DNA of 64,000 bases from Pyrus communis (GCF_963583255.1 NC_084809.1:6309501-6373500), one strand, 5' to 3'. Counted from the first letter of the stretch, positions 35,047 to 48,289 are shown. Numbers and translations are program-made. Notes: generated by a model from the sequence alone, not told the origin.

Positions 35047-35074
35047 AAAACCCTTTTTTGGAAAAATATATAAT

Positions 35075-35230
35075 GGGGAATTTTAACGAAAAACTCCCGA
35101 TACTGTTCACTTTAACGAAAAATCACATTTTTACACTAAAAAGTCAATCCTGGTACTATTCACTTTACCCTTTATTTTGTCCTTATCGTTAAAATTAAAA
35201 CTTTTCAAGTCATTTTCATTAGTTTTCCTT
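35075..35230 (+). mobile_element. Dispersed ~155-bp repeat, copy 2 of 3
   Basis: Reverse complement of the copy at 10237-10391 (AACGAAAAACTCCCGATACT..., TTTTTACACTAAAAAGTCAA). It is located directly after the SINE. Confidence 0.7.
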
Positions 35231-35420
35231 ATATAGGGGAGGACAGTAATGGTTAGGGTTCTGGCTGGGGTCCCACCCAATTACCTTTACCTTTAGCATA
35301 AATTCAATCACATGCCCTTATCGAAACAAAGGCCCAAGCTAAGTAAAGAATGGCCCGGCTTTGTAACGGGAGATACGAACTTAGAATTTCTTCATTTGTC
35401 TGGGCAAATGGCTGTTATTA

Positions 35421-36083
35421 AGGTAAATTACATTTTCATACCTCAGATTTTAGGTCTATTTCAATTCCTTACAACATCTTCAAAACATTTTACTTTCATA
35501 CCTTAAGTACTATTTTATTTCAAAATAATACTTCCGTTACATTTTCCATCCATTGATCCGTTAAATGCTGACGTGGCTGCCACATATATACCACGTAGCT
35601 GCCAAATGTCTGCCACGTGACAAAAATAATAATTTTTAAATTTTTTTTAAACATGAATTTAAAAAAAAAAACTATAAAAAGCAGAAACCCACCCCATCCC
35701 CGTAACCCCTCTTCTCCCTCCCAAGCATCCCAACCACCTCCCTCTCCTCCACTCTCTTCACCTCCCATCCCATCGTCCACTCTCTTCACCTCCCCTCCCA
35801 TGCTCCCTCTCCTCCACTCTCTTCACCTCCCCTCCCATCCTACCTCTCCTCCACTCTCTTCACCTCCCCTCCCATCCAAAAACCCATCCCATCCCACCCA
35901 AAACCTAAATTTTCTCACCTAAAAAAAAAAAAAAAATTGAAACACACAGCGACCCATAGTCTGCAAGAAGAAGAAGAAGAAGAAGAAGAAGAAGAAGAAG
36001 AAAAGGGAGGAAGAAAGAAAAAAAAAAATTGAAACTATCCCTCCCCCCTCCCAACTGACCTATATATGCAACAATAAGAAGAA

Positions 36084-36114
<31 letters not shown>

Positions 36115-36574
36115 AGGAAGAGGGAGGGAGGTAGGGAGGGGGAAATTTTTTTTTTTTGAAACTATCCCTCCCGTTCCCACCACACCCCCCACCCAGCGAC
36201 CTTCCCGCGAAACCCAGATCCTATATCCTCCCCCCGGCGAAGATGATTTTTGGGATTTTTTTTCCTCCTTCTCCTTCTTGTTGTTGCAGGTTTAGGGATG
36301 TTGGGATGCTTGGGAGCAAGAAGAGGCGGGTTTCCGTTTTTGGAAGTTTTTTTTTTTTTTTAATATTTTTTTTGCCACATGGCAGACATTTGGCAGCCAC
36401 ATGGCATATATGTGGCAGCCACGTCAGCACTTAACGGATCAATTGATGGAAAATGTAACGGAGGTATTATTTAGAAAATAAATAGTACATAAGGTATGAA
36501 AGTGAAATGTTTTGAAGATGTTGTAAGGAATTGAAATAGACCCCAAACCTGAGGTATGAAAATGTAATTTACCC
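35421..36574. mobile_element. Mutator-like foldback element with 9-bp target duplication
   Basis: The ~200-base terminal inverted repeats (35421-35621 and ~36374-36574) share GGTAAATTACATTTTCATACCTCAG, the TTTCAATTCCTTACAACATC block and CCACATATAT/CTGCCA motifs. CTGTTATTA flanks both ends exactly (35412-35420 and 36575-36583), the 9-bp duplication typical of Mutator-like elements. The centre is low complexity: C/T-rich tracts and (GAA)n. It encodes no transposase. Confidence 0.9.
35965..36117. repeat. (GAA)n microsatellite clusters
   Basis: Two GAA runs (about 35965-36001 and 36074-36117) inside the Mutator-like element. Confidence 0.9.
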
Positions 36575-36583
36575 CTGTTATTA

Positions 36584-36966
36584 TTTATGAGAATTGTTAT
36601 TGGCACTCCATAAATCTTATTTTGCACTTTAAATTTTTTATAAATTAGAAAGTAAAATACACTTATAAGAAATGTAGAATGAGATTTTTCAGTGCTTATA
36701 ATAATTCCTTTGTTTATAATGTACAGTTTCATATTTGTGATCGTCCAAGTGGTGACGATTTCAACATTAATATCAACTGAAAACAGCATAGAAAGATCAC
36801 CAAAAACACAGGTAATTCTTAATAACGCACTGGAGATGTTTCCATACCACCCGACATACGTTCTTCACAAGTTGGCCAGATATATGAATAATGACGTTAG
36901 AATTTTCACCGAGGAAGGATCTCTTACAAAGATTTAAAAAAATGGATAGTATTTGTAAATCTTCAA

Positions 36967-37007
<41 letters not shown>

Positions 37008-38550
37008 CAATAAAAAGTGCAAAAAATCAAACGCATGGATAATCTTACATTCACAAATATTATAATTGTCGGCAACAAGTTTGTATATTTTAAAATTGTT
37101 GCATTATACTTCCGTCACCTATATTATTAAACTCAATGAGATCAATAAAAATTTTACAAAGCTTAACTCTAATGTACGATGTAGAATATAGACGAAAAAA
37201 AATAGAGAATTAAAAAAAATTGAGACTTATTTGTTAAATAGTCTCAAATTTGGGATGACAAAACGCATGAGATTTTTTTTTAAAAAAGAGAGGGAATCAC
37301 TCCGAAATTTGGCTGCACTATGAAAAGAAGAATGTTTTTAATTTTATAATTAAAAATGAACGATTACTCTTCGAGGAAAAGTGAAATATTGTGTTGATTT
37401 TAAATGCTATTAATTTGCTTCAGGAGATTAATAAAATATTAAACTCAATTGTGAAATGGCCCAGCGGGGTTATGTTTGATACTTAAAAAGTAGTTTTAAG
37501 TGATGTGTCACCAATAAAATATAAATATATTAATCAACAGTTAAGTAATAATTCAATTGTCAACAACCACATCATTTGATTTATAAAATTTAATCTCTCT
37601 AACATTACTCATTCCTTAATATAATTTTTCTTAGAAGTCAAAATGGGTCCGGACCAGCCCTGATCTCATGGTGCCTCCGCCAGTGGATTCGAGTGAGATG
37701 CTCTAATTTGGTAGCAACTTGGTGTTCATCTCAATCTTTGATTTGAGTTGAGGGTGAATTCGTAATCACATAATTATGAACAATGTCATCATTGTAAATT
37801 AAATAAAAATATTATATGGTACATTGTCATGTTGAATATGACTTTCATATTGGGTGATGTTTTTCACACATTTATTTTTATCTTTCATATACTTTTTTTA
37901 ATTTTTAATTGTCAAATTGAATAAATTGAACAAAATCAAATGACAAAAATTAACCCATGGTAGCACCACTCCTTCTAAGTCTCGATATAAAAAATTTATT
38001 CCCCTCATTTTAATATAACTTAAAGAAGTAAACATTTAAAAGAAATTAATTAAAGACTTTTCCTGTGGGGTCCTGAACAGATTGGAAACTGGTGAGCACT
38101 TGTAGCAATTATACTTGAAAAAACTTACTTAATAAGTATTGGTATATGCCCACGCACTAAGGTGTGTAAATTTTTTTTTTTTTTTAAATCAAAATTGTAG
38201 TAGAGAGGAAGAGAATGAGAGAGAACATGGGAGTGAGGAGAGGGGGAGAGAGGGAGAGAGGTTTATTTATTTATTTATTTTTAAAATCAGAGATATTAAA
38301 TTACCTGTAGATGAGGCTTAAACAAAAAAATAGCAAAATTTTGTTTTGTAAAATTATGTTACTACCCTTAACTTTTTTTGTTATGATAAAAGACTAAATA
38401 GTTTTTTCAACCTCTGTTGATTGATAAAGAAAGTTGTTTTAATATGTAGTTTAGATATATAAAGTGATCAAAAACAAAAAATAAGAATATATAGAAAAGG
38501 TGCGTAATAATTAGTATGGTCCAACAAAAGCCTAGGGTAGGGGTACCCTT
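36584..38550. other. AT-rich spacer upstream of desaturase D
   Basis: Includes a (TA)n tract at 36970-37005. No gene is supported; the open frame at 36692-36937 has no recognisable similarity. Confidence 0.5.
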
Positions 38551-38555
38551 CACTC

Positions 38556-38564
38556 TATATAATA
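38556..38564 (+). promoter_or_regulatory. TATA box of desaturase copy D
   Basis: TATATAATA lies about 107 bases upstream of the ATG at 38663, preceded by a C/T-rich CCCTTCACTC. Confidence 0.6.
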
Positions 38565-38662
38565 TGCAAATTCATTCTGCACCATGCACTATCAAAATTA
38601 GCAACTGATAAATTAAGAAGAAGCAAAAGAAAGCAGAGAATTAGGGTTTTGTGGCAAGCCAA

Positions 38663-40232
38663 ATGGGAGAGTGGGTGACGCAGTGGCGGGTAGAATTTTT
38701 GGGGAGGGAATGGAACTTTGTGGATATAGGCTCAGTAGTTGTCGTTTTGGCTTTGCATTTGCTTACTCTTTTAGCTCCATTTCATTTCACCTGGCCTGCA
38801 TTTTGGGTGGCAGTTGCACTCTATTTTGTTGTAGGAGTGAGTGTAAATCTTTCTTACCACAGGCAACTTTCCCACCGGAGTTTCAAGCTTCCCAAATGGC
38901 TTGAATACTTCTTTGCTTACTGCGGAGTCCTATCGTTTCAGGTATATATACTTTTATGTACGTTTGCAGAGAAATTTTTGTTAGACTCGTTATTGTACTT
39001 TTTAATGTTCGCAGAGAAGTCCGCTTGAATGGGTGAGCATACACCGATCTCACCACCAATTTACAGATACATTGAAAGACCCTCATAGTCCCGTTAGAGG
39101 ATTTTGGTATAGTCACATCGGTTGGATCTTCGATTTTCGGTCTCGGTTTGGAAGTGTATGAAACTCTTTAGCTCCCTCATAAGTAGTTCTTGCATACAAT
39201 CACATGTATATGACTCTGTGTCTATCGCTCGCATCCCTTAATAGGTCAGATTATGAGAGATAGATACATGATATATTAGCAATTTGTAAGAGAAAAATCC
39301 CTTTGATGCACCGAGCTAAGCAAATGGACATACCAATGATAATTTTTCTGAACTTTGAAATTTTGCAGTATGAAGCACGACTTAAGAACGTTGGAGACTT
39401 GAAAAGAGATCCATTCTACAGATTTCTTCATTATACGTACCCCCTTCATGCAATAAGTTTTGGAGTGCTGCTCTATGCTGTTGGAGGACTACCATTTTTG
39501 GTTTGGGGGCTGGTAATTAAATATTGGTTCTTTTCTTAACTTTATAAGTGAAACACTACCTTATTAGCCCAAAGCAAAAGTAACTTAGGTAATTAGAACC
39601 ATATTACTTCATGGTGACTTACCATTTGATTGTGGTAAATAATGGTACCTTTATTTTTGGATATGAACATATCAGTTATTCTTATCCATATATACACATA
39701 CACACATACATATTAACTTCTCGAAGTGTGAGTGTGTTTTTTTTTTTTTTTTTGTAGGGTGTAAGGTCAGTAATTTTTCTCCATGCTACTTTTGGAATAA
39801 ATTCGATTTGCCACACATGGGGAAAACAAGTATGGAATACTGGTGATCTGTCTAGAAACAACTGGTAATTTTAGCTATGTGTGATGGAAAATCTTCTCCA
39901 AGTTGTATATATAGGTAATAGCTAACAATGTTACAAATTTTGATTTCTGTACGTACGTACGTAGGTTAATTGGATTGATGGCTCATGGAGAAGGTTGGCA
40001 CAATAATCACCACGCATTTGAACACTCAGCTCGGCATGGCTTGGAATGGTGGGAAATTGATGTTACGTGGTATGTAATAAGATTTCTTGAAATTATTGGT
40101 TTGGCAACAGAAGTACAGCGTCCTACTGAGACTCAGAAGAAACGAAAAGCTTTATTAAGCAACAACATGAACAACCAAACCAGGGAGCTCCAGGAAAAGC
40201 TTGAAACAGAAATCAATGGCGGAAAGATTTGA
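38663..40232 (+). CDS. ADS-type membrane fatty-acyl desaturase, copy D (intact)
   Basis: Exons are 38663-38941, 39015-39155, 39369-39512, 39758-39864 and 39965-40232 (939 nt, 312 residues). The di-iron ligands sit in HRQLSH (residues 66-71), HRSHH (103-107) and HNNHH (236-240). Hydrophobic segments at ~20-42 and ~46-65, and again at ~170-205, fit the usual four-helix membrane desaturase. The start is the ATG of MGEWVTQWRV; the in-frame GTG 12 bases upstream, also present in B, is not used. There is no transit peptide and the length is that of non-plastid ADS proteins (~300-310), so action on acyl chains in the endoplasmic reticulum is inferred. The only plus-strand full copy, it is closest to B, from which it differs by an inversion and by lacking the nonsense codon. 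Exon 4 has WGKQVWN for WGQQVWD. Confidence 0.94.
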
Positions 40233-42050
40233 ACAACAAAATCATGGAAGCTTGAATCTCGATCCAGCTATGAAGTTCATCTCAGCTATTTAAAATGCAG
40301 CCTATATAATATATAATAATGATATATATTCTTGTTAATAAAGCTGGAGTTTAATTACTTTCACTGTACTTTCCTCAATTGACTAACATTATGCATACTA
40401 ATTAATTAAGATATTGAGTTGGAGTTGTATTTTCATTATATCTAGCATATGAGTATATATCTGCGTGCATATACTGTGGTATTTAGGCTTTCCCGTATGT
40501 TCCTACATGAAAATTTTCTATGATATTTATTACAAATATGAAAATGGTATTAAAAATTTTCCACTTGTTATGCATGCAAGTGATAAAATAGAAATTGAAG
40601 ACTGTAACGATATGTTTAATGGTATGGTGCTAATATGTCTTTCTAAAATTTTGACAATACTTGTATATTTGTGCACTATACATATATGTATTAATTATGA
40701 TTTTGACATAATCCAAATTAAATTTTCCACAGTAACTACTCTAGCTTGTAGAAATATAGCATTAATGGAAAAGAGACTTCATTCAATATAAAAAAAAAAA
40801 AAAAGCACAACATATAATATCAGTACAACAAAATACTAAAGTGGTTCATCTCAAATCCAAACCTGAAAATTATCTATAAAAAGAAGCGACGCACGAAACT
40901 TTCACAAAGAAAACAAAAGAAAAAGGAAAAATTCACACCTCGTCAACAACTTTTCCAAATCATTCTTCCAAACTTCACTTGAAACAAGAAATAAGCCGAC
41001 TCGAATAAAATAATAGATGAGATATCACAAACCCCAAAAAGAAAGAAAATCCACCTACTAATTTCTACCTAATAAAAGAAGAATATTAGAAACAATGAAA
41101 AAACAAATAGAAAATTATATATAGCACAAGAAGACTAATTAGGAAAGTTTAAAAACCTACGAAAAACAACTCAGAGCGTCTCCAAAAACCAAAAAAAAAA
41201 AAAAAAAAAATTCCATGAAATAGAAATTTTATATTTTTTTTGTTGGCCGAAAATTATGCTCTTAAAGGGAAGGATGCAAAATATACATCAATTTTCCAAA
41301 TCTAATATAATCTTATTTTTCATCTTTAGAAGGTGTGTCTGTGCCGCATGAGTTATAGAGAGAAAAATAAATGAGATACCCAATTTACATCTCTTCCATA
41401 GGAGTAGAATGTACATCTACATTCACATCTACGGAAATGCAAAATAAGGTGTAAATAATGTGATTTTTACAATTTAGATTTAGATCTCTCCGTGGAGATG
41501 TTCTAAAGAAGAGATACGTTGTTTCATGTCTTGATTTATGAATTAGTTGTTGATTCAACTTATTTATTTTTGTTAGCAAACTCTAAAAATTTAAATTTAA
41601 AGAATATTAAACCTAACAATGATAGAATGAAGAGATGTCGTTTCATACATTGATTTATAAATTAGTTGTTGATTCACATTGATATAAATAAATAAATAGT
41701 CTTCTTAGTCTCAGATGACTTACATGAATAGTAAAGGCATATTATGTTTATGTTGAATTCGATATCTAATTAGTTTTTAACTCGTCGAATAAAATTATAG
41801 AAAAGACATTGATATAAGTGCACACAATGAAAATAACCATTTAAAATTTCATATAGGTATGTTAAACGTGGTCTTCAATATCCATATCCTAGTGAAAAGT
41901 TGGGCCATGCACGTAGCAATTGGATCTGGAAGCTGTACAGAGAGCCTCCGTGATCTGCATGCATTTAGTGGACCACTTGCATGTGCCATGTGCGTAATAT
42001 TGAATTTTGCATTGATTTCTGCAGACTAATTAGTTAGTAGCGTGTACGTA
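40233..42050. other. Spacer 3' of desaturase D
   Basis: AT-rich with poly-A runs (40791-40804, 41190-41210). A likely polyadenylation signal AATAAA-like TTAATAAAG lies near 40335. No gene is recognised. Confidence 0.45.
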
Positions 42051-42055
42051 TTATG

Positions 42056-42250
42056 GGGAGAGGATCCTCACTGAGCTCGGGATCCTCCTGACCAGTCTAT
42101 CTGATCCGTTCAAATTTAATCCAACGATTTTAAACAGGAGGACCCTCTAAAAGGTATAATAATTGCAACCGTTAGATTAAGTTTGAACGGCCCAGATGGG
42201 TTGGTCAGGAAGATCCCCATCTTAAACTCAGGAGAGAGGATCCTCTTCCC
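42056..42250. mobile_element. Foldback MITE, GGATCCTC family, copy 1
   Basis: GGAGAGGATCCTC at the left and GAGAGAGGATCCTCTTCC at the right flank a centre with CAACGATTTTAAACAGGAGG and its rough inverse. The same layout recurs at 50397-50599 and 52511-52705. Confidence 0.65.
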
Positions 42251-42463
42251 GTATTATGTGTATTTATTCATGTCCTTTCGTTTCAAAGTTTCAAGAATTT
42301 ACGCAACTGCTTCCCCTTTCCCTTTCAATTTCCACTTCGAGATGCATGTATACTATTTGGTCAGAGATTTTAAAAGTGAGTTGTCATTATATTAATTGGG
42401 TACAATGCTCTAGTACCAAATACAATGATCTGAAAATTAATTTGCACAAATGAGACAATAATA

Positions 42464-42806
42464 GAGCATCTCCAAAGGAGATGTCAAAAGATAAATATCA
42501 AATGTTAATTTGATGGCTGATGTGGTAATGTCAGATTTTCTCTTTTTCCAACCGATATGTTTCTTTGTTATAAATGATATTCATAGGATTCATTTTAAAA
42601 AGAAATCAATTAAAATACATTTTTCAAGATCTATAATTGGTGCATTAATAGGACCCACATAATAAAATAATTAAAAAAAATTGACATCACATTTTCTCAT
42701 ATGTCAATCCTCATAGGATTGACATATCGGTTGGAGCTCACTTCTACCTTCAAATTTGATTACATGGAATTCCAGCTAGGATTTGACATCTCCTTTGGAG
42801 ATGATC
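42464..42806. mobile_element. Foldback MITE with CATCTCCAAAGGAGATG ends
   Basis: GAGCATCTCCAAAGGAGATG at the left is inverted at the right as CATCTCCTTTGGAGATGATC, about 340 bases apart. Each end is itself a short palindrome (CATCTCC-AAA-GGAGATG). TA occurs on both flanks. Confidence 0.8.
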
Positions 42807-43232
42807 TAAGTAGCTACCACATGTACGAAAACTTCCCACAACACCAATACAAACTTGTCACAAAAATGGTATATAACAGATTTGTCTAGGTGATTACAAA
42901 CAGTCGCCGCCAAATAGCACGGCCACATAAAGTTATCGCAGGGGTGATGCCACATAAAGTCATCGTTAGTAGACAAGACCACATAATACAATGCTCAAGG
43001 CTAAAACCAAATATAGCCATTGTTGCAGTGCGGCCACAACACTCACTAGGCGAGACAATAGAGCTAGACTAAACTAGCTCAAAACTAAACTAACCTAAAA
43101 TAAACTAAACTAGGCTAAAATAAACTAATCCGAGAAGGGAACCACACAACTGACACCATCTGATGGAAGGATAAGACCCTCAGGTAAGGACCACGGAAGT
43201 GCCATGGCACAAGACGGGTCCAACTACGTACC

Positions 43233-44387
43233 TATTTGGGCCCAAAATAATATTATTGGGTTGAGCGTAGGTTTATGTTTGGCCCAAAGCTTTTTGGAAT
43301 ATACTATGAGTTGTCTGGTGGTCCTAAGCCGTTCAGGTAGGGCGGTCGAGTCCTATTGCAAGAATGAATGATTTGGATAAGAGTGGATGGGTCGAAGTCC
43401 TAGTACGATAAGGGGTCCTAATGCAGTGAGGATTCTTGGCCAGAAATGAATATGGCCTGAAAAAGGGGTTGAGTTCAAAGTCCTAATAAGAGTAGGATTG
43501 GTCGAGATGAGGTTGGATCAGAATGAGAAGTCTTAATCCGAGTATGGTTTTAAATCGATAGTAAGGAGGATTTATTGCTATAAATAGAGAGCGGAGTGCA
43601 CTATTCAAGTCCTCTCGAATTTAACACACAACTGCCCTACGCAAACCTCTCAAACATCTTGAGATTTTTTTTATTTTCTTTTTCCGCCAACACACCTTCA
43701 GTTTGGATAAACAACACTATGAAGGCAACCGGCGAACATCTTTAGTTTGGATAAACAGCATTGTTGCCATAGAATCAGCCGACTGAGGAGCACATTCAGT
43801 TTGGATAAACAGCACTGCGTCGAGGCCGACTGGTTACCTATCCAAGTCTTAGTCGAGAACGATTTCCGAATCCTTATTGGTAGAGGTCATCTTATTAGCC
43901 TTCTTGGCAAAGTAAAGTGTTATAAGTTACTACATTCGGCACATTGAATGTCGAGTGATTTTATGATCAGATACTCACAAGTGAGTTTCAAAGTTCGGCA
44001 TTCTGACGCCCAGACCACATTCACCATCAAGGCATACATCTCTTTTGAGTACTTGTGTCCGTATAATCTAGAGCCGGTTCGACGTGCTTATACTCTTACG
44101 AATATAATCACCATGACCGAACCCGGCACCGACGATTCATGAACTTCGCAGAACTAGTAGCCTTGTTTTCAGGCTCGAGAACCCAAAGGCCGAGACTTGT
44201 TCCTTCCTCGGCCGCAGTTGCGAGATCAAGAAGTCAGCAGCGCGATCAAAGCAACATCAACAAATTTTACTGCTCGGCTGAGCTATGCCGACGAGTTGGC
44301 ACGCCCTGCATCAACCGAATGATGTAGTTAGCTCATTAGTTACTCGGCCTGCACGCCACGTAGGCTTTGTAGTTTTTAGGGTCAACA
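43233..44387 (+). mobile_element. Solo LTR (second family), 1,155 bp, with 5-bp target duplication
   Basis: Begins TATTTGGGCCCAAAATAAT (a TG to TA change from the TGTTTGGGCC of the copy at 58041-59015) and ends TTTTAGGGTCAACA. GTACC flanks both sides exactly (43228-43232, 44388-44392). Three copies of CAGTTTGGATAAACAGCA sit inside (43698-43825). Open frames in it have no known similarity. Confidence 0.85.
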
Positions 44388-44392
44388 GTACC

Positions 44393-46129
44393 ACATCCAC
44401 AAATCCAGTGAAGCAGCAACAATGAACCGTCGGCAACAGAGGTTCTAGATGTGACCATTGACAAGAAGCCCAAACAGAGCCACCGCCAGATTTGCACACC
44501 CAAACTAAAGCAGCACCATCAATGAGGCATTAAGCTCTAATTTGAGCATGGATTTCGGCAAGTCCACAACACCAAAGCAGAGTGATGAAATGTGGCTCCA
44601 ACCCACCAGTAGCTACAATTCCCAACCCAGATCATGCGTCATACCCCAAGGCAGGGAAGAGGCCTTGAGCAAGGCATAATCCGGATTTGGACGAGGCGTG
44701 AAACTAAATCAAAATGGTGGGAGAGAAAGGTTGGAGGAATGACACGAGAGGGGAGAGGAAAGTGGGGCTCTGAGAAGACTGGGTTGGGGAAGATGGCATA
44801 AAGAAACAGAGGGGGTGGATGGCGAGGCAAGGGAAATCTGGGATGAGAAGGGGGAATAGAAGGGAAAGGGAGGACGGGAAGAAGGGAGGAAGGCTAGGAG
44901 AAGAAGGAGAAGTTGCCACCGGCACTCTTTTGATAAGAAATAGGGGGCTATTTTTTAGTCGAAGAACTGCTCGACCGGCCAGGGCCGCTATTGCACCGTA
45001 GTATTTTCCTAGCTGGTCTACTCACCTTACACACCAAAACACACAGCTAAAACGTGCATTCTTTATTGGTCTCGTTTGTTATTGGAATGGGAATCATTTC
45101 CCAATCTCGCATTGGAAATGGATGAATATTAGATTTGGGATTAGTTTGGTATGTTGGATTGGATTGGAAAGGATAATTTTTTAATTTTAAAGCATATTGA
45201 AGGTCCAAGTGAACGAACTTTCATTTGGAGAGGAATAGAAGATGATAAGACATGAAGAAAACTCATCCCTTCTACTTATACCATTTTGGAGAGGACTATA
45301 TAAATAGATAAATTTTCTTCATAAGTAATCTATCGTCTACCCTCCTGTTGGTCGTAGTCTTCATTTCTCACTTCAACATATATAACTTGGAATTAGGTAG
45401 TTATCTATTCCAATCTAATCCACATACCAAATGAGCACGTAAGTGTATGAACCAAGTCAAATTTTGAAAACACAGATAGATCAAAGAATCCAAACCAACA
45501 GATAAACAGTCAAACTAAAATAGCCCACATGCGTTTCAATCTTGCGATGCAACTGTAATTCAATAAATTAAATACCGAGACAAGAACACAATGAGTTTCT
45601 TTTATGTGTAAAACCCCACACTCAATGCACAAAATTCACAGGCACACTGCCGATTAAAGAATCCACTAAGGAAAAACCAACAAGTATAGTGAATGGTATT
45701 ATATGATGGAGATTGCCTTGCCCCTGTCTTCGTACTTGCTTCTCATCGTCGCCTCTTGGTCGCACAACTCTGGTCGCGGATAAGCTTTCTCGCACAACTT
45801 GATCACACACAATGAATGATATTATATGATGGAGATTAAAATATCTCACTCAAATCACTTTCTAGTCTAACTCTCAATTAAATTCGACGACTTTGCTAGA
45901 TGGAATTTACACTCAAAACTTTAGCCAAAAAAAGATTACTATCTCTGACACTCTCAGTATACATGAATCAATTTTACTAGTCGAGAGCCAGAAGCACATT
46001 AGCCCTAAAGCCATTTTTATATGCAACACCTTGAAAGATCTTAGGCAATTTTTTATCCTGGAAATTACAAAGTTTACGCCGCAGCGCACAGGCCAAGCAA
46101 CCATTGAGATAATTACATCTTTCTTGCTG
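44393..46129. other. Region without recognised gene
   Basis: 44640-44930 is G/A-rich with several short open frames, none with recognisable similarity. 45070-45440 has GGAATGGGAATCATTTCCC and related ATTCCAATCTAATCC motifs suggestive of an old foldback element. Confidence 0.4.
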
Positions 46130-47218
46130 ATGTAGGCATGCCAACTTGGGACCGAGTTCGGTTGAGGGAGGAACACTCTCGGCCTAGAGTTTTAAAACCT
46201 GAAGATAAGGTTATGCAATATACTACTAAGTTTAGGATCTTCTACAAAGATTTGGCTGCTTCAACTATATTTGTGAAAATATAAGTACACCAAATCGATA
46301 TTAGGCTGTAGGGACAAAGATGCTCAAAAGAGATGAGTGTGATTATGGTAAATGTTTTTCAGCTGTTTAAATGCCGAATTTTGAAGTGCACTTGTGAGTA
46401 AATAATTATAGATCACCTCACTTCATTGAGAAAGTTGAGAATTGACCTCGTTTGGCGAAAGAATCGTAGATTCTTCACCGGCTGAGACTTGGATTGATAA
46501 GCAACCAAATTAGAAGTAATGTTGTTAATCCAAACTAAACGTACTTCGATTGACTAGTTCTACGGCTCCAGTAATGTTAATCCAAACTGAATATGTCGCA
46601 ATTGTCAACACAATGATATTAATCCAATTGCATATGAATTGACGAAGGGGTTAGTGAAATAGTTAGTATTTTCTCAAGGGTGTGAGAAGGGTTTTGCATA
46701 GAGCGTTCAACTGTTTATTTAGTTGAAGGTCATTCTACTTAGCAAAACCATTTCTATTATAGGGGTGAATTTCGTAATGGCCAAACCTGTTAACGTAGAG
46801 TCCTGCTAGAACTATGACTCCTCGACACCCACATGAATACTCATCAAACCCCTCTTCTATTGGAACATTATCTCTATCTAGTCTCAACCTATTTGACTTG
46901 AACTAGGATCTGAACATAGTCCCTTTAATTCATTCCTTATCTGATCACCCGCAAGTTTTGATTCTTGGAATGATTCAAATCTTATCAAAACCCATGATGA
47001 TCCTTAACAATTTTAATTCATTCAAGACTCTACCGAGCCACACCTAAGTTTGATCCTTTAGTAATCCCAAATTCATTAGGACTCGGTCGAACCGCTGGCA
47101 CTACATTCCTAGGCTAAGAATGCCATCGGCCTGAAGAATCACCATTGAGCCGAGAATCACGGCCTTCCGTTTTGGTTTATTTCCTCTCGGCCCAAATTCA
47201 TTCTTTGAGGCACAAACA
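46130..47218 (-). mobile_element. Degenerate LTR fragment of the second family
   Basis: Shares GGCATGCCAACT, CTCGGCCT.GAGTTTTAAA.CCTGAAGA.AAGGTT and the repeated AATCCAAACTGAA motif with the LTRs at 43233 and 58041, in the same orientation as the latter. It ends ...GAGGCACAAACA. The LTR beginning (TGTTGACCC) is missing. Confidence 0.65.
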
Positions 47219-47793
47219 CTTATGTGATTTAATTTTGTGTTATGTAATGTCTAAAAAGTAAGTAGCAAGCACGGTTGAGTTATTGAGTTAATGCCCAAGG
47301 CTTCTAACAATTAACAATTGAAATAGTAATTATCTAATACTAAGTTATTGTGTTAGATGTTTGATTCTGAAATGTTGTTAGTCCTCTGTTTGGGTTTTCT
47401 TTGTATTTGTTTGACGCTTGTTTTTGCCCTGAGTTTGAATGTTAGTATCTAGTCCATCAAAAAAAGAAAACTCATTCCTACTTTTATTTGGTAGGTGAGT
47501 TTGCTTGAGCTGTATTTGGAGCATATAGAAGTTTGTTTTGGAAGATGAAAAGCATCCAAAGCTGTAGATGAGTTGTTACGAAACTCATCTTTATTCCTAA
47601 GTTTTTGTTTACTAATTACTTAGACATCGTAAAGTCTTTGGCTGACACTGCGTCACGACAGTGTTCCAAGGTTATGATCTTTATTCATTTTGCAAAGTAA
47701 ACTTATCACTTCATTTAGATTGTGGAAGTCCAATCCCACAACCCATAGATTAAATAAAAATCATAGGATATTTAGTAAATATAGCTATTTTAA

Positions 47794-47932
47794 GGTTATC
47801 TCCAACTTAAGGGTCTAAAATCTTAAAATTTAGTCACAGATAGGTGAATAGGTGAATAACCTCATACATATAGGTGAATAGTTAAACACGGGGCTAGATT
47901 TGAGATTTTAGATCCTTAAGTTGGAGATAGCC
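47794..47932. mobile_element. Tourist-like MITE, 139 bp
   Basis: GGTTATCTCCAACTTAAG and the inverse CTTAAGTTGGAGATAGCC form the ends, and TAA flanks both sides (47791-47793, 47933-47935), as for PIF/Harbinger-derived Tourist MITEs. Confidence 0.8.
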
Positions 47933-47935
47933 TAA

Positions 47936-48289
47936 TATCCAATGAGAAATATTTGCATGTATATATTTAGAACAATGTCATGTAGTGTTAATATTCCATG
48001 TGTGATAATATAAATCGACAACAAGATTGATATATCCCATTATTAGAGTATAAAAAAAATTAAATACACCTTTTTAATTAGAATGCAACAATAACAACAC
48101 GTGACATTTTCAAGTTCGCCTTAAAATTACTCATATCCTAACACTCGTTCTTCATACAAGAAGGCAACGTTTCTTCAAAGTAGCTGAATTAGTTCATTGC
48201 ATAGCATAGAAAAATACAAAATAGACATTACAAGGCAAATCAATAACAACGTTCATAGCTTAAATTTGGGTCTCCGTTAATTACTACTT
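47936..48289. other. Spacer 3' of desaturase E
   Basis: AT-rich, nothing recognised apart from the likely 3' untranslated sequence of copy E. Confidence 0.4.

Noticed and set aside
35617..36434. Pro-rich, Leu-rich and Lys-rich open frames
   Set aside because: They are translations of C/T-rich and GAA simple repeats inside the Mutator-like element.
38651..38662. Upstream in-frame extension of desaturase D (and of B at 24734-24745)
   Set aside because: It starts with GTG; the ATG twelve bases downstream is the plausible plant start.
44640..45000. Possible small genes in the G/A-rich stretch
   Set aside because: Open frames exist on both strands through composition, with no start context, splice structure or similarity.
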